From an uncultured Latescibacterota bacterium (GTDB lineage: Bacteria > Latescibacterota > UBA2968 > UBA8231), in the NCBI GenBank assembly GCA_951813615.1, contig OX638377.1, forward strand, positions 4,552,599 to 4,616,598: 64,000 nucleotides of DNA, written 5' to 3'. The position numbers and the translations under genes were made by a program. Shown in pieces: positions 24,810-33,681 of this stretch (the stretch's first letter is position 1; each line of letters starts with the position of its first letter). The notes beneath the pieces are model-generated. The model worked only from the letters and a program-made list of their open reading frames with translations, was not told where the DNA came from and did not search any database.

Positions 24810-27269
24810 TTACTCGTAGCGCAGCGCTTCTACCGGATCGGCCTTAGCGGCCTTGTACGCCTGATGGCCGGAGCTGACCAAAACCGCGACGAGCGCAATC
24901 GCAGCACCAGCGGCAAAATGCCACGCCGCTAAGTCAATGCGGAAGGCAAAGCCGTTCAGCCAGCCGCGCATCCACCACCACGACAGAGGCCACGCCACAA
25001 GCGAGCCAATCAGGGCGAGACAGGCAAACTCGCGGGTTATCAGCGTAGTGAGCCCGAGGACGCTGGCACCGAGGGCCTTGCGAATGCCGATCTCCTTAGT
25101 GCGGCGACCCGCAGCGAGGGCAGTAAGCGCAAAGGCACCGAGGGCGGAGATGAACACCGCGCCGACCGCAGCCCACGTGATGAGCCGACGCCAGCGCAAC
25201 TCGTCGCGGTAGGCCGCTTCCAAATCCTGTTGTAGGAAGGAGAAATTGAAGTCCGCGTAATCGACGATGCTGCTCCACGTCTCTTCCATGTACTGGATGA
25301 CCTCCTGCATATCTCCCGGCTTCACGCGCACGAACATGAGCTCCCCTTCGGCGGGCAAGCTGAGTTCGAGCGTCAGCAAGCCCGGCGGCCTTTCTTCGTA
25401 ACCCGACTCGAAGGTGAAGTCCTTGACCACGCCGATGATGCGTAACGGACCTCGAGACTTGCGCTGTCCCGAACTCGACACACGCACGATCTCGATCATC
25501 TCACCAATGGGGTCGGTGAATCCCAAGCGCGAGGCCGCGCTCTCGGCGATCACCACGACATCCTCCTTGTCCCCCTCGGCCTGCGAGAAGTCACGGCCGC
25601 GGATCACCTCCAAGCCCATGGTCTGAACGAAGTTGTGGTCTATTTCGTAACGGCGGATCGCCGTCTCCCGACCGTCTTCAGTCACGGCCCGGTAGTCGAG
25701 CCAATAAGGATTTTGCAAGAAATCGACATCTGAGAGGGTGACCGAAGCGATGCGATGGTGCTGCAGAAAGGGCCTCACAAGCCTCGCTTGATCGCGATTG
25801 TTGGCAGCGTCTGAATGCACGGCGATGACGCGCTCCTCGTCGAGTCCCAAGTCGCGAGCCATAACGTGCTCTAGCTGGTGATACATAATCAGCGTACAGG
25901 AGATCAACCCCACGGAAATGGCCAACTGCACACCCACGAGCACGCGGCTAAATCGAGCGATCCCGGTCATAGATACACTGCGCCGAATCGCGCTCAAAGG
26001 ATCCAGACGGGAGAGCACGAGCGCCGGATACCAACCCGCTCCCAAGCTGACCAGCAGCAGCAGCGCTCCTAATGCACCCAGCATACCCGGCTCGCTCAAA
26101 CCGAGCGATAGCTCCTGAGAAAAGGTCGCGTTGAACGCCGGCAGCAGCAGCGCCGCCAACGCACATCCAGCACCCAACCCGACCACAGACAGCACCACCG
26201 CCTCGCCGATGAACTGACGCATCAACTGCCCGCGTCCAGCACCCGCCGCCTTGCGCACACCCACCTCGGCCGCCCGCAGCGAGGCTCGGCCAATAGCCAG
26301 ATTGACGAAGTTGATGCACCCCATTAACAGGACCGCCAAGGAGATACTGACGAGCACGTATGAGACATACGGATCCCTTGGCTCCACCACACCATGCCCG
26401 ATGTGTTGCAGCAGACTGGTGTCCGAGCGCAGGTCGGTCAGCGGCTGCAACCGATACGGAGAAAAATCCCCCGGAAGGTCTTCTGGGGCTTTATCTCCCA
26501 AGTGTTGGAGCATAATCTGCGTGAGTTGCAAGAAGGTCGGTGCCAAGTCGGCTGGGTCCGCGCCGGGCTTGAGGAGGACGAATGTGTTGCACGAGCCTTC
26601 CCACGCATTAGGGGACTTGCGGAATAAGAATTCCGTGTTCTCAAACGGCAGCAGCATGTTGAACTGAATCGACGACGTGCGCGAAATCGGCGCGGCCACG
26701 CCGGTGATAGTGAAGTCTTCGGTCCTACTCCTCTTCCCGATCGTCAAGCGCTGTCCCAGTGGGTCGGCGTCCCCGAACAGGCGTTGAGCCATCTCGTGGC
26801 TTAGGACGACGGAGTTGCGCTCGGCCAGCGCCGTGGCCGCGTCCCCTAGCAGAAGCGGGAAGTCGAAGACCCCGAAAAACGCGGGATCAACGAGGAGGAA
26901 TTCCTCGTCGGACGAACTGCCTGCAAAGGTCGTCCGCACAACGCGATATTCTTTTTCCAACCGGCCCCCGTTAAGGCGTACCGTGCGCTCCACGTGCGGG
27001 GCGAGGGCCTCCAACTCGGGGGCGAAAGCAAAATTAATCCCGTCGGCGTAGCGCACTAACCCCTCCTCTGGGTTCATGGCCTCGATGTAAACGCGATAAA
27101 TCCGGTCCGCTTTGCTGTGGAAGCGATCAAACGACCACTCCTGAGAAGCAAAGCGCCAAGCGAGCAGACAGAACGCCATGCCCAAGCTCAGCCCGGCGAG
27201 GTTGATCGCCGTGTGCAGACGATGGCGCATCAGATTGCGCCAAGCGATGATCAGGTTATTGCGTAGCAT
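24810..27269 (-). CDS. ABC transporter permease, FtsX/MacB type (paralogue pair, member 2)
   Basis: An 819-residue permease, closest to the 22276-24768 product. It has the same first helix (LHTAINLAGLSLGMAFCLLAW), the HEMAQRLFGDADPLGQ motif, the VGVRKAAGAGRGQL coupling segment and an almost identical final 100 residues (from AAYRDELRWRRLITWAAVGA onward). The main differences are in the second periplasmic domain, the part most likely to touch the substrate or adaptor. Ribosome site AAGGAG precedes ATG 27269. Confidence 0.88.
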   Translation of the reverse strand: MLRNNLIIAWRNLMRHRLHTAINLAGLSLGMAFCLLAWRFASQEWSFDRFHSKADRIYRVYIEAMNPEEGLVRYADGINFAFAPELEALAPHVERTVRLNGGRLEKEYRVVRTTFAGSSSDEEFLLVDPAFFGVFDFPLLLGDAATALAERNSVVLSHEMAQRLFGDADPLGQRLTIGKRSRTEDFTITGVAAPISRTSSIQFNMLLPFENTEFLFRKSPNAWEGSCNTFVLLKPGADPADLAPTFLQLTQIMLQHLGDKAPEDLPGDFSPYRLQPLTDLRSDTSLLQHIGHGVVEPRDPYVSYVLVSISLAVLLMGCINFVNLAIGRASLRAAEVGVRKAAGAGRGQLMRQFIGEAVVLSVVGLGAGCALAALLLPAFNATFSQELSLGLSEPGMLGALGALLLLVSLGAGWYPALVLSRLDPLSAIRRSVSMTGIARFSRVLVGVQLAISVGLISCTLIMYHQLEHVMARDLGLDEERVIAVHSDAANNRDQARLVRPFLQHHRIASVTLSDVDFLQNPYWLDYRAVTEDGRETAIRRYEIDHNFVQTMGLEVIRGRDFSQAEGDKEDVVVIAESAASRLGFTDPIGEMIEIVRVSSSGQRKSRGPLRIIGVVKDFTFESGYEERPPGLLTLELSLPAEGELMFVRVKPGDMQEVIQYMEETWSSIVDYADFNFSFLQQDLEAAYRDELRWRRLITWAAVGAVFISALGAFALTALAAGRRTKEIGIRKALGASVLGLTTLITREFACLALIGSLVAWPLSWWWMRGWLNGFAFRIDLAAWHFAAGAAIALVAVLVSSGHQAYKAAKADPVEALRYE

Positions 27270-27308
27270 GGTTATTCTCCTTCTCGCGCTAAATCGATGC
27301 GAAATTCC

Positions 27309-29678
27309 CTACTCGCTGCGCAGCGAGTCCACCGGATTCGCCGTCGCCGCTCGAATCGCGTGGTATCCCGACACCAGCCACGTCAAGCCCAAGGCGATCA
27401 GGCCGCCGACCGAGTAGCTGAGCAGGTCGAGCTCAATGCGGTCCACCTCACTGCGGAGTAAAAACTCCGAGAGTTGGTAGGTCAGAGGTACGGCGATGAC
27501 CACGGCGATCAGCACGAGCCGCGTGGACTGCGACGACAGCAGCACAGCCACGCTCGCTGTCGAGGCACCGAGGACCTTGCGCACGGCTACCTCTTTCGTG
27601 CGTCGGCTGATGGCGAGGGAGGCCATGCCGAAGACGCCGAGACAGGCGATTAGCACGAGGAACCCGGTCACCCAGCGTAGCAGGCTAATGGTGATGGCGT
27701 GGCCAATGAAGCGCTCGGCGATATGGTCGTCGAGAAAGCGATAGCTGAAAGGCACCCTAGGCGACAGCCGTTCCCAAGCCTCGCGCAGCTCGGCGAGCGT
27801 CTCGGGCACCCCCTCGGGTCGCACCCGCACCAGCACCGTCTCAATGGGACGCTCCGGTAGGACACTGATCACGAGTTCCGGCACGAAGCGGCTGTAACTG
27901 GGATCGTCGTGCTGGAAGTCGGAGACTACGCCAATAATCCGCGGCCGGCGCGGCCGGTACCCGCCTTCGAGGTAAGAGCCGACGACCGGGCCCTCCAGCG
28001 TGGCCGCTAGCTGCTGGTTGACGAGCACTACGCGATCGCTGGCCAGCAAGTCCGGCGGGAAGTCCTCGCCCTCGACCAATTCCAAGCCGAGGGTGTGCAG
28101 GAAGTACGGATCGACCTCAATCAGCGCGGCCTCCGGCCGCTCCGGATCGTCGAAGCGAAAGTCACTGGCTCCATCGGGGAATTCGCTGGAGCCGGACACG
28201 GCGAGCACGCCCGAAAGCGGAAGGACCTCCCGGCGGAATATATCGAGGAAGCGCTGTGACTCATGTACGTCTACGTCGTCCCCTCTCGAGGATCCCGCAA
28301 ACGTCGGGATGCAGACCACGAACCGCGAGTCATAGCCCTGCTCTAGGGATTCCCAATGATCGACCTGCCGGTCCACAACGAGGGCCGTGGTCAGGAACAC
28401 CGTGGAGGCCACGAACTGCACGACTACTAGGATGCGGCCGGCGCGGCCTCGCACTTGGAGCCTGTCCTGCATAATCTCGACCGGCTGCATCCGCGACTGC
28501 ACCAGCGCCGGGTACGCGCCCGCCACCAGCCCCATGACCACGCCGAACCCAGCTAGGGCCACCACCGTCCACGGCGTGTACTGCAGGTCGAGGCCCAATT
28601 CAAATTCTCCGGGCACCAGCATCAGACGATTCAGGCCCGGCAGCAAGATCTCCGTCAGCGGCACGGCGAGCGCTAGTGCGACGAAGCTGAGTAGCAGGGA
28701 CTCGGCAAAGTACTGGCGCATTAGCTGTCCCCGTCCGGCACCGACCACCTTGCGCACACCCACTTCGTGCGCCCTCGTCAGCGACATGCCCGCAGCCAGA
28801 TTGGCGTAGTTGATACACGCCAGCAACAGCACGAGGCCGGCGACGAATCCGAAGGTGTAGAGCGCCCTCATCATCCTTCTCCCGCCGCTGAGTTGGGGAT
28901 GCAGCCGCTTGTCGAATAGCGGCACGACGACGAGACTACGATCCTTATCCTTTTCCATGTACCGATCCAAGTCGAAGGCTTGGGCCGCCTCCACGCCTTC
29001 GGCATCGGCGATCTGGAGATAGGTCTCGCCTGGGCCGGCCCTGAAATTGCCGGCCCCCGCAGTCTGGATTTCCCGGTGGACGTAGGGGATCACCCAGTCG
29101 AACTCCAAGCTGGATTCGTACGGCACGTTCTCGGCGACCCCGGTGACAATAAAGTCTCTGCTAATACCCTTCCCCCCCAGCAGCAGGGTCTGGCCCATGG
29201 GGTCGTCGGAGCCGAACAGCCGTTGCGCCAGCCGCTGCGACAGCACGATCGAGTTCGGCGCGTCGAGCGCCGTGCCCGGATCGCCCGCGATTAGCGGGAA
29301 GCTGAACAACTCAAAGAAGCCGGGGTCGGCGAACCGTCCCTTCGCTGCGATCTCTTGCCCCCCATAGCTCAGCAGCCCGTCCTCGTCTTCCGTACGCACC
29401 GAGCGCAACACCGAGGGGAGTGTGGCCACCATCTCCGGGCCGAGGCCTCCCGCCACTGACGTCAGGGCCTTCCCTTTCCAGGCTGGCCGTGTCTCGCAGA
29501 CTTGGTATATCTGCTCGCCCTTGGTGTGGAAGCGGTCCCACGTCAGCGCACGATGCACGTACAGGCCGACGAAGATGGCGACCGCGAAGGCCACGGCCAG
29601 CCCACCCACGTTGATCGCAGTGTACATCCGATAGCGGCGCAGATTGCGCCAAGCAACGATCAGGTTATTGCGTAGCAT
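27309..29678 (-). CDS. ABC transporter permease, FtsX/MacB type
   Basis: A 789-residue permease. First helix YTAINVGGLAVAFAVAIFVGLYV, periplasmic domain with QRLAQRLFGSDDPMGQ, FtsX block FVAGLVLLLACINYANLAAG, coupling segment VGVRKVVGAGRGQL, a second copy (VAVRKVLGASTASV) and C-terminus ANPVDSLRSE. Ribosome site GGGAGG lies eight bases before ATG 29678. The gap to the upstream ATPase gene was originally about 20 bases and is now 174, because a MITE-like element has inserted at 29706-29852. Confidence 0.88.
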   Translation of the reverse strand: MLRNNLIVAWRNLRRYRMYTAINVGGLAVAFAVAIFVGLYVHRALTWDRFHTKGEQIYQVCETRPAWKGKALTSVAGGLGPEMVATLPSVLRSVRTEDEDGLLSYGGQEIAAKGRFADPGFFELFSFPLIAGDPGTALDAPNSIVLSQRLAQRLFGSDDPMGQTLLLGGKGISRDFIVTGVAENVPYESSLEFDWVIPYVHREIQTAGAGNFRAGPGETYLQIADAEGVEAAQAFDLDRYMEKDKDRSLVVVPLFDKRLHPQLSGGRRMMRALYTFGFVAGLVLLLACINYANLAAGMSLTRAHEVGVRKVVGAGRGQLMRQYFAESLLLSFVALALAVPLTEILLPGLNRLMLVPGEFELGLDLQYTPWTVVALAGFGVVMGLVAGAYPALVQSRMQPVEIMQDRLQVRGRAGRILVVVQFVASTVFLTTALVVDRQVDHWESLEQGYDSRFVVCIPTFAGSSRGDDVDVHESQRFLDIFRREVLPLSGVLAVSGSSEFPDGASDFRFDDPERPEAALIEVDPYFLHTLGLELVEGEDFPPDLLASDRVVLVNQQLAATLEGPVVGSYLEGGYRPRRPRIIGVVSDFQHDDPSYSRFVPELVISVLPERPIETVLVRVRPEGVPETLAELREAWERLSPRVPFSYRFLDDHIAERFIGHAITISLLRWVTGFLVLIACLGVFGMASLAISRRTKEVAVRKVLGASTASVAVLLSSQSTRLVLIAVVIAVPLTYQLSEFLLRSEVDRIELDLLSYSVGGLIALGLTWLVSGYHAIRAATANPVDSLRSE

Positions 29679-29705
29679 GGTCAGTGCCTCCCTCTTGGTT
29701 AGTAC

Positions 29706-29852
29706 CTGATGTTAGGCACAGGCCCCTAGGTATGGGATGCTTCGCTATGCTCAGCATGACAAGTGCTAGTTTGCTACTTCCCCGTGTCATGCTGAGCGCA
29801 GCGCCAGCGGAGTCGAAGCATCTTAGACTTCGATGCTCATGCGTAACATCAG
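29706..29852. mobile_element. MITE-like element, 147 bp, non-autonomous
   Basis: Terminal inverted repeats CTGATGTTAGGCA (29706-29718) and TGCGTAACATCAG (29840-29852) match at 12 of 13 positions. Direct repeats TTAGTAC (29699-29705 and 29853-29859) fit a 7-bp target duplication. Inside is an imperfect inverted repeat, GATGCTTCG...CTCAGCATGACA against TGTCATGCTGAG...CGAAGCATC (29736-29822), a motif known from dispersed REP-like repeats. No coding capacity. It separates an ATPase gene from its downstream permease gene. Confidence 0.7.
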
Positions 29853-30527
29853 TTAGTACCTTCCCTCTTGCTCTATCTTGCCGTCCAACAGATGCACCAC
29901 CCGGCTGCCGTAGCCAGCGTTTTTCTCCGAATGCGTCACCTGCACAATCGTCGTGCCCTCGTCGTTCAGCTCCCGCAGCATGTCCATCACCTCTTCCCCC
30001 TGCTTGGAATTGAGATTGCCCGTAGGCTCGTCGGCGAGGATCAGCGTCGGCTGGCCGATCAGGGCGCGGGCCACGCCAACGCGCTGCTGCTCGCCGCCGG
30101 AAAGCTGGTGCGGGAACAGGTCTTTTTTGGCCACCATCTGAAAGCGGTCGAGCAACTCGCTCACCCGCGCCTTGCGCTCGGAACCCTTCACCTTTTGGTA
30201 GAGCAGCGGCATCTCCAAGTTTTCGTACACCGTCTGCTCGTCGATCAGGTGATAGGCTTGAAAGACAAAACCAATGTGCCCCCGATGAATCTCAGTGCGT
30301 TCCTTCTCGCCCATGCCACCCACCTCTTCGCCGAGAAACCGATACGACCCAGCCGTCGGCTCATCGAGCATCCCCATGATGTGCAGCAGCGTCGATTTGC
30401 CCGCGCCGCTCGGCCCCATAATGGACACGAACTCGCCCTCGGCGACGTTCAGGTTTACGTAGCGCAACACATAGGTCTTGCGGGGACCGGATTGATGATA
30501 CTTTTCGATGTCTTGCATTTCGATCAT
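29853..30527 (-). CDS. ABC transporter ATP-binding protein, MacB/LolD type
   Basis: A 224-residue cytoplasmic ATPase that powers FtsX-type permeases. Walker A GPSGAGKST (about residues 38-46), Q-loop VFQAYHLI, signature LSGGEQQRVGVARAL, Walker B LILADEPTGNL and H-loop QVTHSEK are all present. It lies downstream of the permease at 30548 and upstream of those at 27309 and below. The stop codon is inside the target-site duplication of the MITE-like element, so the insertion just spared the gene. Confidence 0.93.
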   Translation of the reverse strand: MIEMQDIEKYHQSGPRKTYVLRYVNLNVAEGEFVSIMGPSGAGKSTLLHIMGMLDEPTAGSYRFLGEEVGGMGEKERTEIHRGHIGFVFQAYHLIDEQTVYENLEMPLLYQKVKGSERKARVSELLDRFQMVAKKDLFPHQLSGGEQQRVGVARALIGQPTLILADEPTGNLNSKQGEEVMDMLRELNDEGTTIVQVTHSEKNAGYGSRVVHLLDGKIEQEGRY

Positions 30528-30547
30528 GATGTGCCTCCACGTCTTAG

Positions 30548-32890
30548 TTATTCAGTGCGCAGCGTCTCTATTGGATTGGTCAGCGCCGCTCGCATCGCTT
30601 GATGCCCCACCGTCAACCCGGCGATGACGAAGGACAAAGTGCCCGACAGCAAGAACAGGCCCACGCCGATCTCCACGCGATAGGCAAACTCCTGTAGCCA
30701 GTGGGCGGCCAAGCCGTAGGCGATCGGCACGCTGAGGAGGAAGGCGATGGCAACGGGTTTGGCAAAGTCGCGCATCATCATGGCGGTGAGACCGCCGGGA
30801 GAAGCGCCGAACACCTTGCGGATGCCGATCTCCTTGGTGCGCTGTTGGGCGGCGTGTGCGGCCATGCCGAAGAGTCCCACTGAGGCGACGGCGATGGCTA
30901 AAAAGAGGAAGAGCGTGAGTGCGCGGCCTACTATCAGTTCCTCGGAGTAAAGCTTGGCAGCGATCTCTGCAAGAGAATTGCGTTGGATGGGGCGATAGGG
31001 AGCGGCGGCAGCCCACTGGTCGTCGATCACTTTGAGAGCTGCGTCGAGATGGCCCGGGCGCACTCGCACGATAATGACGCCCACCCATCCAGCGACCTGT
31101 TCTATAACCATTGGCTCTACCTTATTTCGCGGACCGTCGAAGTGGAAGTCCTCGATCACGCCCACGACGCGCTTTTCTCTCCCAGCGGCGTTGATCGTCT
31201 TGCCCAGCGGCTCTGCCAATTCCATTATCCTCGCGGCGGTCTCGTTGATGACGACCGCTTCGGCGTCGGCTGGTTCGTCGGTCAGGGCGCGTCCCTGGAC
31301 CATGCGCAAGCCCATGATTTCGACGAAGTCGCTATCTACTTGATACCTTCTTATCATTTGCCCTTCCGCTGTCTTATGCGACATTTTCGTCCTCTCACCT
31401 GGTACTGTCATAGAGAGGCTCACCGCAGCGATGCGGCTGTCCTGAAGCAACTCCGTCTTGAAGGATCGAGCCTGATCCACGGTCAGGCCCTTGTTCTTAA
31501 TCACCACAACCTGTTCCGGCTCCGACCTCAAGATGGAGTCCTCGCGGAGGAGGTTCTGGATGTAATCGAGTTGATGCCACATCAGCAGCGCCATAGTCAG
31601 CAACACCGTAGTGGCCGTGAACTGCGTCACCACTAAACCCCGACGCAGGCGCGCACCGCCCACGCGGCGACCGTGTACTGCGGTCGCCGGCTGAAAGCGT
31701 GCCACGACCCAAGCCGGGTACGCGCCCGCGACCAGTCCAACACCCACCGCCAGCACCACGGCCCCGGCGTAGGTCGAAATCGTCCAGTGCAAGTAAGGCA
31801 ACTCAAAATCGGACCCTGCAATGACGGGCAGTAGCAGACTCATGACCTCTGCCATGGCAACGCCTAGCACCGTCGCCGCAGTGCTCAACAGCACCGACTC
31901 GCTCAGGAGTTGGCGCATGAGCTGGCCACGATGAGCACCGAGAGCTCTGCGCACGCCGGTTTCGTGAATCCGTCGCCCGGCCCGCGCCGTCGCCAAGTTT
32001 ACGTAGTTGAAGCCAACGATCGTCAGAATCACCACCGCCAAGATGGCACACAGAGCGAGGTACATGGGATTGCCCTTTGGGCCGATGGTGCTGGGCACTT
32101 CGGTGTCGAAGTAGATCGATTGTAGGGGTTGCAACGCGTAGGGATCGGTCGCTTCGGGCAACCCCCTAACCTCCTTGACGACGTCGGAAATACGCGCGGC
32201 TACCACAGCCGGGTCGGCACTAGGCGTTAGCTGCACAAAGGTTCTGAAGGCTGAATGGTTCCAGCCCATCATTTCCCGGTTCTCCTTGTACTCCGTGGCG
32301 AAGGAGAGTAGCGCCGAAAACTGGAGCAATGAACTGGCGGGCGGCTGACCGACGATGCCGGTAACCTCGTAGTCGAGCTTCTCGACGTGGACGACCTGTC
32401 CAATAGGATCGTTCTCGCCGAACAGCCGATGGGCCAACGGCTCGGTCAGCACTAGGGTATAGGGGCGCGTCAGGGCCGTCTTGGGGTCGCCGCGCAGGAG
32501 CGGCAAGCTGAACATGTCGAAAACGCCCGTCTCCGCCTTACTAACCTTTTCATATATTCCGTCCTTGTCCCCGACCTGCAGCAGATACGGCCAAACCGAG
32601 CTAAAGCGGACCGCTTCCTCGACTTCGGGCAATTGCTCCTTGAGGGTCGGCCCTAGCGGCCCCGGCAGTGATCCTGTGTACTGGGCCCCACCCCATGAGT
32701 TGGGTCCCAGCACGCGGAAAACCCGATCTTTTTTCTCATGGAAGTCGCCAACCGAGAGTTGATAGGCAGCGAGCTGGACGGTCAGCAGGCATAGGCAAAA
32801 GCCGACCGCCAAGCCGAAAATGTTGATCGCCGCGTAGCCGCGCTCCCGCCACAAAAGGCGCAGTGCCGTCGTCAGATAGTTGCCCAGCAT
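30548..32890 (-). CDS. ABC transporter permease, FtsX/MacB type
   Basis: A 780-residue permease, first of the series after the adaptor and ATPase genes. First helix YAAINIFGLAVGFCLCLLTVQLA, periplasmic domain with EPLAHRLFGENDPIGQ, FtsX block CAILAVVILTIVGFNYVNLATA, coupling segment TGVRRALGAHRGQL, second coupling segment IGIRKVFGASPGGL and C-terminus TNPIETLRTE. Ribosome site AAAGGA precedes ATG 32890. It is flanked by two ATPase genes and likely partners with one of them and the HlyD-like adaptor. Confidence 0.88.
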   Translation of the reverse strand: MLGNYLTTALRLLWRERGYAAINIFGLAVGFCLCLLTVQLAAYQLSVGDFHEKKDRVFRVLGPNSWGGAQYTGSLPGPLGPTLKEQLPEVEEAVRFSSVWPYLLQVGDKDGIYEKVSKAETGVFDMFSLPLLRGDPKTALTRPYTLVLTEPLAHRLFGENDPIGQVVHVEKLDYEVTGIVGQPPASSLLQFSALLSFATEYKENREMMGWNHSAFRTFVQLTPSADPAVVAARISDVVKEVRGLPEATDPYALQPLQSIYFDTEVPSTIGPKGNPMYLALCAILAVVILTIVGFNYVNLATARAGRRIHETGVRRALGAHRGQLMRQLLSESVLLSTAATVLGVAMAEVMSLLLPVIAGSDFELPYLHWTISTYAGAVVLAVGVGLVAGAYPAWVVARFQPATAVHGRRVGGARLRRGLVVTQFTATTVLLTMALLMWHQLDYIQNLLREDSILRSEPEQVVVIKNKGLTVDQARSFKTELLQDSRIAAVSLSMTVPGERTKMSHKTAEGQMIRRYQVDSDFVEIMGLRMVQGRALTDEPADAEAVVINETAARIMELAEPLGKTINAAGREKRVVGVIEDFHFDGPRNKVEPMVIEQVAGWVGVIIVRVRPGHLDAALKVIDDQWAAAAPYRPIQRNSLAEIAAKLYSEELIVGRALTLFLFLAIAVASVGLFGMAAHAAQQRTKEIGIRKVFGASPGGLTAMMMRDFAKPVAIAFLLSVPIAYGLAAHWLQEFAYRVEIGVGLFLLSGTLSFVIAGLTVGHQAMRAALTNPIETLRTE

Positions 32891-32920
32891 GATAATTCCT
32901 TTCGTATCGTAGTGCGCCGC

Positions 32921-33655
32921 TTACGACGCTTCCTGATCCCGCTCGATGTTCTCGCTCACGATCTTGCCGTCGAATAGGTGGATGATCCGGTGCGCATAGT
33001 CGGCATAGGCCGGCGAGTGCGTCACCATCACCACGGTCGTGCCGTTTTTATTCATCTCGGTGAGCATCTCCATGACCTCGTCGCCGTGGCGCGAGTCGAG
33101 ATTGCCGGTCGGCTCATCCGCCAGCACCAGCTTCGGCTCCGCGACCAAAGCCCGCGCCACAGCCACGCGCTGCTGCTGGCCGCCGGAAAGCTGAAGCGGA
33201 AAGTGCTTCTCGCGATGGGTGATCTGCATGTGGTCGAGGATCGACCGCACCCGCTGCTTGCGCTCAGCAGCCGGCATACCCATGTAGAGCAGAGGCAACT
33301 CGACGTTCTCGTGCACCGTCAATTCGTTGATCAGGTTGAACGACTGAAAGACAAAGCCGATCGTCCCCTTGCGCAGATTCGCCCGCAGGCGCTCCGAGTA
33401 GGTCGCTACCTCCTCGTCTAGCAGCCAATATTCCCCCTCGGTCGGGTTGTCGAGCAAGCCGAGCAAATTGAGCAGCGTTGACTTGCCGCAGCCCGACGGC
33501 CCCATGATGGCGGCAAATTCGCCTTCGGCGATTTCGAGATTGACGTTGTCCAAGGCGGTCGTCTCGACCTCCTCGGTCGTGTACAGCTTGCGCAGCCCGA
33601 CGGTGCGGATCACGGGCGCGCGGCCGTTTTCAGCATTCGCTGTCTGCTCAGTCAT
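32921..33655 (-). CDS. ABC transporter ATP-binding protein, MacB/LolD type
   Basis: A 244-residue ATPase with Walker A GPSGCGKST, Q-loop VFQSFNLI, signature LSGGQQQRVAVARALV, Walker B LVLADEPTGNL and H-loop MVTHSPAYADYAHRI. It lies between the adaptor gene and the first permease gene, so adaptor-ATPase-permease forms a MacAB-like cassette. The second ATPase (29853-30527) probably serves the other permeases, although one ATPase can serve several. Confidence 0.93.
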   Translation of the reverse strand: MTEQTANAENGRAPVIRTVGLRKLYTTEEVETTALDNVNLEIAEGEFAAIMGPSGCGKSTLLNLLGLLDNPTEGEYWLLDEEVATYSERLRANLRKGTIGFVFQSFNLINELTVHENVELPLLYMGMPAAERKQRVRSILDHMQITHREKHFPLQLSGGQQQRVAVARALVAEPKLVLADEPTGNLDSRHGDEVMEMLTEMNKNGTTVVMVTHSPAYADYAHRIIHLFDGKIVSENIERDQEAS

Positions 33656-33681
33656 GATTTTTCTCCTTGGTTAGGGCGTTG

